Part shown: piece after piece, positions 7,700-10,909 of the stretch | Layout of the letters: the number at the start of each line of letters is the position of its first letter | How positions within the stretch are numbered: the first letter of the stretch is position 1 | Assembly (NCBI GenBank): GCA_024709285.1 | Contig: JANJWY010000061.1 | Location: 1-10,909, forward strand | Direction of reading: 5' to 3' | Length of the DNA: 10,909 bases | Origin: Erysipelotrichaceae bacterium | Lineage (GTDB): Bacteria > Bacillota_I > Bacilli_A > Erysipelotrichales > Erysipelotrichaceae | Notes under the pieces: model-generated | Seen by the model: only the letters and a program-made list of their open reading frames with translations | Database searches by the model: none | What the model was told of the DNA's origin: nothing | Made by a program: the position numbers and the translations under genes

Positions 7700-7713
7700 A
7701 AGGAGGATTCTCT

Positions 7714-7971
7714 ATGGAATCGAATACATTGTTTGTTGTTGATGATGCCGGCAACGAAATTGAAATGGAAGTATTATTTACCTTTGAAAATGAAGAAAAC
7801 GGACATAAGTACGTGCTGTATTTTAATCCGGAAGATGAGTCGGGCGAAGTATTCGCTTCGATTTATGATGATGAAGGTAATCTGACTCCAATTGAGAATG
7901 AAGAAGAGTGGGCGCTGGTCGAGGAAGTATTCGGCGCATTTATCAATGAAGAAGAAGAAAAGGTTAGCTAA
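7714..7971 (+). CDS. DUF1292 family protein (YrzB-like), very acidic
   Basis: An 85-residue cytoplasmic protein of unknown function. It is rich in Glu and Asp, with a run of acids near the C terminus (NEEEEKVS). The pattern FTFENEENGHKYVLYF followed by VFASIYDDEG is typical of DUF1292. The start has a good GAAGGAGG (about 7698-7705), 8 bases before ATG 7714. The gene sits 14 bases after ruvX, as it does across Bacillota, and its last 26 bases overlap the start of mltG. The family call rests on sequence pattern and position together. I infer no function. Confidence 0.92.
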   Translation: MESNTLFVVDDAGNEIEMEVLFTFENEENGHKYVLYFNPEDESGEVFASIYDDEGNLTPIENEEEWALVEEVFGAFINEEEEKVS

Positions 7972-9007
7972 GTTTCTCGCCGGTCTGTTGGTATTAATTC
8001 TGATTGGATTGGCGATGACTTATGTGCTCTATACAAATTTATCGAAACCGGCAGCGGGTGAAAGCGATGCCGTTTTATTTGAAATCAAGTCGGGTGAAGT
8101 ACTGAAAACCGTAGCTTCTAATTTAGAAGAACAAGGTATCGTACGTTCTGCCATCATTGTTGAACTGACGGCTCGATTGGATAATCTGACAGGATTAAAG
8201 GCCGGGATGTTTGTTGTGGATAAAAGCTGGTCTGTAAAAGAAATCCTGACTACACTCAATGATTCGACCAAAACGATCGTTGATACGGTGCGCATCACTT
8301 TTCCGGAAGGGGATTGGGCGAGGGATTTTGCCCGCAAAATAAGTAATCTGACCTCGGTTGAAGAGGAGCAGTTGCTCGATTTGTGGAATGATAGTACATT
8401 TCTGCAGGAAATGATTGCGAAGTATGAATTTTTGTCTGAGGATATCTTGAATCCGAAAACAAGGATTCGTTTGGAAGGTTATTTATTTCCTAACACGTAT
8501 GAATTTTTTGTTAAAACAAACCCAAGAGATGTAACGATCAAACTTTTGGATCAGACCAAGAAAATCTATGATAAATATAAGGCGCAGTTTGAAGCTTCTG
8601 ATCTGACTGTGCACGAAGTGTTCATATTGGCATCTATCGTTCAGTTTGAAGCATCGAAGCCTGAGGATATGAAAAAAGTGGCCAGCGTGTTCTTTAACCG
8701 CTTAAAAATCGATATGGCATTGCAGTCGTCGGTCACGGTTTGTTATTCGCTGTATGAGTATGACAGTTGGCGGGATTGTGAAACGAATTCAAATTTCGAT
8801 TCTCCGTATAACACGTATAAGTATCGTGGCTTGCCGGTGGGTCCGATCATGAATCCGGGTGAAGATGCGATTATTGCCGTTTTGGAACCTGCTGACACAG
8901 ATTATTACTATTTTATGGCGGATGTCTATGGTGACGGAACGGTTTATTATGCCAAAACGTATGCCGAGCACAATGCCAATGTGGAAAAGTATTTAAAAGG
9001 AAGGTAA
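7946..9007 (+). CDS. mltG: Endolytic murein transglycosylase MltG (YceG-like)
   Basis: MltG cuts nascent peptidoglycan at the outer face of the membrane and is thought to end glycan chain growth. The 353-residue product begins with lysines, then a single membrane helix (about 8-30). A LysM-like region (about 42-105) follows, then the YceG catalytic domain with EGYLFPNTYEF (177-187), LASIVQFEA (228-236), KVASVFFNRL (244-253) and YNTYKYRGLPVGPIMNPG. Glu235 aligns with the catalytic Glu218 of E. coli MltG. Two differences from the usual pattern appear: the first Glu of the IVEKE motif is Gln233, and the usual LQxDPTVxY reads LQSSVTVCY. Upstream in-frame TTG 7892 and ATG 7898 are less likely, because ATG 7946 places the basic N terminus directly before the helix. 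No strong Shine-Dalgarno is visible, so expression probably depends on the 26-base overlap with the preceding gene. Confidence 0.94.
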   Translation: MKKKKRLAKFLAGLLVLILIGLAMTYVLYTNLSKPAAGESDAVLFEIKSGEVLKTVASNLEEQGIVRSAIIVELTARLDNLTGLKAGMFVVDKSWSVKEILTTLNDSTKTIVDTVRITFPEGDWARDFARKISNLTSVEEEQLLDLWNDSTFLQEMIAKYEFLSEDILNPKTRIRLEGYLFPNTYEFFVKTNPRDVTIKLLDQTKKIYDKYKAQFEASDLTVHEVFILASIVQFEASKPEDMKKVASVFFNRLKIDMALQSSVTVCYSLYEYDSWRDCETNSNFDSPYNTYKYRGLPVGPIMNPGEDAIIAVLEPADTDYYYFMADVYGDGTVYYAKTYAEHNANVEKYLKGR

Positions 9008-9011
9008 TTTT

Positions 9012-9644
9012 ATGCAAAAACCTGTCATTATCGGAATCGCTGGGGGAAGTGCTTCGGGGAAAACATCGATTGCCAAACGTCTGAAAAAAGCGTTTGAAAG
9101 CAGCAACTCGGTTTACATCATCCGTCAGGATGATTATTACAGTGATCAGAGCCACATGCCTTTTGAACAACGGTTGTTGACTAATTATGATCATCCGTTT
9201 GCATTTGATAATGATTTGCTCGTTGAGCATCTGGACAAGCTGACCAATCGTGTGTCGGTGGAGAAGCCGACCTATGATTTTATCAATCACACGCGAAGCA
9301 GTGATATCGAACTTGTTGAACCAAGCGATGTCATCGTATTGGAAGGTTTGTTTGTTTTAGAGGATGCCCGGATCCGTCAGCGTCTTGATATCAAAATTTA
9401 TGTCGATACACCGGCAGACATTCGGTTTATCCGCAGGTTGGTTCGGGATGTGCGTGATCGCGGCCGGACATTGGATTCGGTTGTTCATCAATACACAACG
9501 ACGGTGCGGTTGATGCACGAACAGTTTATTGAACCCACCAAACGCTATGCGGATGTGATCGTTCCCGAGGGCGGGAAAAATGAAGTAGCTATAGATTTAC
9601 TGACGACGAAAATCAGTAGCATCATTCGTGAGAATATGCTATAA
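9012..9644 (+). CDS. udk: Uridine kinase
   Basis: Udk phosphorylates uridine and cytidine in pyrimidine salvage, using ATP or GTP, in the cytoplasm. The 210-residue length is typical of bacteria. The P-loop GGSASGKTS spans 11-19, and RQDDYY (38-43) is the conserved nucleoside-site stretch. YDHPFAFD, KPTYDFINHTR and the C-terminal FIEPTKRYADVIVPEGG are also family hallmarks. AAGGAAGG (8997-9004) lies 7 bases before the ATG and overlaps the end of mltG, so the gene is probably in the same transcript. B. subtilis has several genes (yrrM-yrrO) between mltG and udk; here they are adjacent. The stop codon lies within the probable greA promoter. Confidence 0.97.
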   Translation: MQKPVIIGIAGGSASGKTSIAKRLKKAFESSNSVYIIRQDDYYSDQSHMPFEQRLLTNYDHPFAFDNDLLVEHLDKLTNRVSVEKPTYDFINHTRSSDIELVEPSDVIVLEGLFVLEDARIRQRLDIKIYVDTPADIRFIRRLVRDVRDRGRTLDSVVHQYTTTVRLMHEQFIEPTKRYADVIVPEGGKNEVAIDLLTTKISSIIRENML

Positions 9645-9645
9645 T
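9637..9645 (+). promoter_or_regulatory. Extended -10 promoter for greA, overlapping the udk stop
   Basis: TGCTATAAT is identical to the extended -10 in front of the alaS leader, and its hexamer (9640-9645) covers the udk stop codon TAA (9642-9644). No recognisable -35 lies at 16-18 bases. A start near 9652 would give a leader of about 18 bases that contains the greA Shine-Dalgarno. This would let greA be made apart from the long upstream operon. Confidence 0.6.
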
Positions 9646-9669
9646 GTCGCAAGTTAGGAGTTGATACCC

Positions 9670-10140
9670 ATGGCACAAGAAAAAGTATTAGTTACATTAG
9701 AAGGTTTACAAGAACTTAACAAAGAGCAACAGCATTTGATTCACGTCGTTCGTAAAGAAGTTATCGAGGATCTGCAAGCTGCCCGTGCGCAAGGCGATCT
9801 TTCGGAAAATGCCGATTATGATGCCGCCAGAGACCGCCAGGCACGCGTAGAAGCCCGTATCCGCGAACTTGAAAATATGTTGAACAACATCGAAATCATC
9901 GATGAGAAGAAGGGCGGACAAAAAGTCGTCCGTTTGGGCACGACCTTTACGATTTTGGATTATGAAACCAATGCCGAAGAAAAATATACGATCGTTGGTT
10001 CGGTAGAGGCTGATCCGCTCAATGGCAAACTTTCCAATGTTACACCGTTGGCCCAGGCACTAATGGACAAAAAATCCGGAGATGAAGTCATGGTGAATGT
10101 AGATTCGCCGTACACAGTCAAAATATTGAGCATTGAATAA
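9670..10140 (+). CDS. greA: Transcription elongation factor GreA
   Basis: GreA enters the RNA polymerase secondary channel and stimulates cleavage of backtracked transcripts. The product has 156 residues from ATG 9670, the usual size. The N-terminal antiparallel coiled coil (about 10-75) carries the tip motif GDLSENADYDAA, with the two acids Asp43 and Glu46 that bind the catalytic metal. The C-terminal FKBP-like domain begins near VRLGTTFTILD. An in-frame TTG at 9661 would add three residues; 9670 is preferred since TTAGGAG (9654-9660) is 9 bases before it and the N terminus MAQEK is typical. The gene follows udk by 25 bases, has its own likely promoter and ends at a strong terminator. Confidence 0.97.
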   Translation: MAQEKVLVTLEGLQELNKEQQHLIHVVRKEVIEDLQAARAQGDLSENADYDAARDRQARVEARIRELENMLNNIEIIDEKKGGQKVVRLGTTFTILDYETNAEEKYTIVGSVEADPLNGKLSNVTPLAQALMDKKSGDEVMVNVDSPYTVKILSIE

Positions 10141-10160
10141 GCACTTCGGTGCTTTTTTTT
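10139..10160 (+). terminator. Intrinsic terminator after greA
   Basis: AAGCAC (10139-10144) pairs with GTGCTT (10149-10154) around a stable TTCG tetraloop, and the T tract runs to 10160 (eight T's). The first two stem bases are the last two of the greA stop codon. It separates the alaS-greA transcript from the comEA-comEC unit. Confidence 0.92.
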
Positions 10161-10204
10161 GGGAAAAAACAAAATCAGAACATACTAAAGAATGAGGTGA
10201 TGCT

Positions 10205-10669
10205 ATGAACCGCATTCTTTTATCTACGTTTATTCTGGTTTTACTTACTTCTTGTACATACCCTAAACCGTTTGATTTTCAAAGTGATAACACCTTTCTG
10301 ATCACTGTCAGCGGAGCAATCGAACATCCAACGACCCTGATAACCGATCCATTTCCAACGATTGAAGAAATATTGCAAAGAGTCAGATTATTACCTGATT
10401 CAGACCTTTCAGCGCTAAACTTACAGACGATTCTGCATCATAAAGATGTGCTGTACATTCCTTATAAAAAAGTAATTCCCTGTGTTTCTATTAACTCAGG
10501 CTCACTTGCTGATCTGGATACGCTGGTCGGAATAGGTGAAAAGACGGCTCAAGCGATCATTGATTACCGTACATCGGTCGGACTGTTCCAGAAAATCGAA
10601 GACTTATTGAATGTTAAAGGAATAGGTCAGAAAACATTGGCTAAGTTCAAAGATCGCTTATGTCTTTAG
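10205..10669 (+). CDS. comEA: ComEA-like competence DNA-binding protein, predicted lipoprotein
   Basis: ComEA binds double-stranded DNA outside the membrane and hands it to the ComEC channel during natural transformation. The 154-residue product has, in order, a short lipoprotein signal (lipobox LTSC, Cys17), an SLBB-like domain (about 30-90, FLITVSGAIEHP...VLYIPYKK) and a C-terminal helix-hairpin-helix pair. The pair starts at SINSGSLADLDTLVGIG (95-111) and ends with LLNVKGIGQKTLAKFKDR (134-151). The SLBB plus HhH arrangement is the Gram-positive ComEA form. Firmicutes versions usually have an uncleaved transmembrane anchor, so the lipobox is a variation. The start has GAGGTGA (10194-10200) just upstream. 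The leader 10161-10204 shows no firm promoter. The stop overlaps comEC by 10 bases. Whether the strain is transformable cannot be told from two genes. Confidence 0.9.
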   Translation: MNRILLSTFILVLLTSCTYPKPFDFQSDNTFLITVSGAIEHPTTLITDPFPTIEEILQRVRLLPDSDLSALNLQTILHHKDVLYIPYKKVIPCVSINSGSLADLDTLVGIGEKTAQAIIDYRTSVGLFQKIEDLLNVKGIGQKTLAKFKDRLCL

Positions 10670-10909
10670 AGCGGGGATTGTTTCTCGTATTGGTTTGCAT
10701 TGTTATAAGTTTACTCACTTCGATGCCGTTTGTATTTGTTGTTGTCGGAGTTTTTGCAGTGTTGCTGTATACAAAAGCAGGGACCCGATACGCAATTTTG
10801 TTTTTATTTCTGATGCTGCTGGGTTTTGATGCTAATTCTGAAATTAAACCGGACCAATTATGTGGCAAGATCATCGACATCCGTGAGAAAGTAACGGTCA
10901 TTGACATGG
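10660..10909 (+). CDS. comEC: ComEC/Rec2 family DNA-uptake channel protein, N-terminal fragment (runs off window)
   Basis: From ATG 10660 the frame stays open to the right edge, giving 83 residues with no stop. The N terminus, MSLERGLFLVLVCIVISLL, begins two hydrophobic segments (about 6-36 and 43-56). A soluble stretch with CGKIIDIREKVTVID resembles the start of the N-terminal extracellular (DUF4131, OB-like) domain of ComEC. ComEC forms the inner-membrane channel through which single-stranded DNA enters during transformation. The identity leans on position directly behind comEA, overlapping it by 10 bases, because the competence core and metallo-hydrolase domain lie outside the window. No Shine-Dalgarno is clear, which suggests coupling to comEA translation. 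Confidence 0.82.
   Translation, partial: MSLERGLFLVLVCIVISLLTSMPFVFVVVGVFAVLLYTKAGTRYAILFLFLMLLGFDANSEIKPDQLCGKIIDIREKVTVIDM

Noticed and set aside
8913..9290. 125-codon minus-strand frame across the mltG-udk junction
   Set aside because: It overlaps two clear genes, is rich in His and Arg as expected from antisense reading, and lacks a start signal.
10161..10204. Promoter for comEA, or a competence-type box, in the gap after the greA terminator
   Set aside because: A promoter must exist somewhere because of the terminator upstream, but I find no convincing -10/-35 pair, ComK-type AT box or SigH-type box here.
10647..10907. 86-codon minus-strand frame at the right edge
   Set aside because: The plus strand in the same place encodes a hydrophobic ComEC-like N terminus that directly follows and overlaps comEA, a much better explanation.
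1..10909. CRISPR arrays, tRNA or rRNA genes, insertion sequences, phage or defence systems
   Set aside because: No direct-repeat arrays, cloverleaf-like segments, transposase motifs or terminal inverted repeats were seen. The window is almost fully covered by core genes, so I do not claim a new system.

Overview
This window is a housekeeping stretch of a low- to mid-GC Firmicutes chromosome. Ribosome binding sites are strong and AGGAGG-like, promoters are of the sigma-A type, and an alanine T-box riboswitch sits in front of alaS. The order alaS - ireB/reoM (yrzL) - ruvX (yrrK) - DUF1292 (yrzB) - mltG (yrrL) - udk - greA is the conserved Bacillota arrangement. Finding mnmA and recD2 just upstream also fits Bacillus-like synteny (mnmA-yrrB-yrrC-alaS). 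Protein character loosely suggests an Erysipelotrichia-type lineage, but that is a guess from memory and cannot be proved from the window.

Layout. Bases 1-3292 (+) form a tightly coupled run: the 3' end of mnmA (tRNA 2-thiouridylase), a CPBP-family membrane protease, and recD2 (5'-3' helicase). They are joined by two 4-base ATGA overlaps. A single minus-strand gene (3285-4034) encodes a membrane-anchored C39-like cysteine peptidase. It converges on recD2 with an 8-base overlap, and its probable terminator lies inside the recD2 coding sequence. Bases 4035-4332 are the divergent control region: a possible minus-strand promoter, an extended -10 promoter facing right, and a complete alanine T-box leader with GCU specifier, UGGU antiterminator bulge and terminator. 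alaS follows, then ireB, ruvX, DUF1292, mltG and udk, with overlaps or short gaps and no visible terminator between them. greA has an extra promoter overlapping the udk stop codon and ends at a clear intrinsic terminator. A new unit then starts with comEA (here a predicted lipoprotein) and comEC, which runs off the right edge.

How the genes work together. The window groups translation fidelity (mnmA, alaS), DNA repair and uptake (recD2, ruvX, comEA, comEC), cell-wall control (ireB/reoM, mltG), nucleotide salvage (udk) and transcript rescue (greA). Most of it is ordinary core genome. I found no convincing new multi-gene system. The points most worth a second look are local: the orphan C39 peptidase and its terminator inside recD2, the well-formed T-box, the CPBP protease placed between mnmA and recD2, the altered motifs in MltG, and the lipobox on ComEA.
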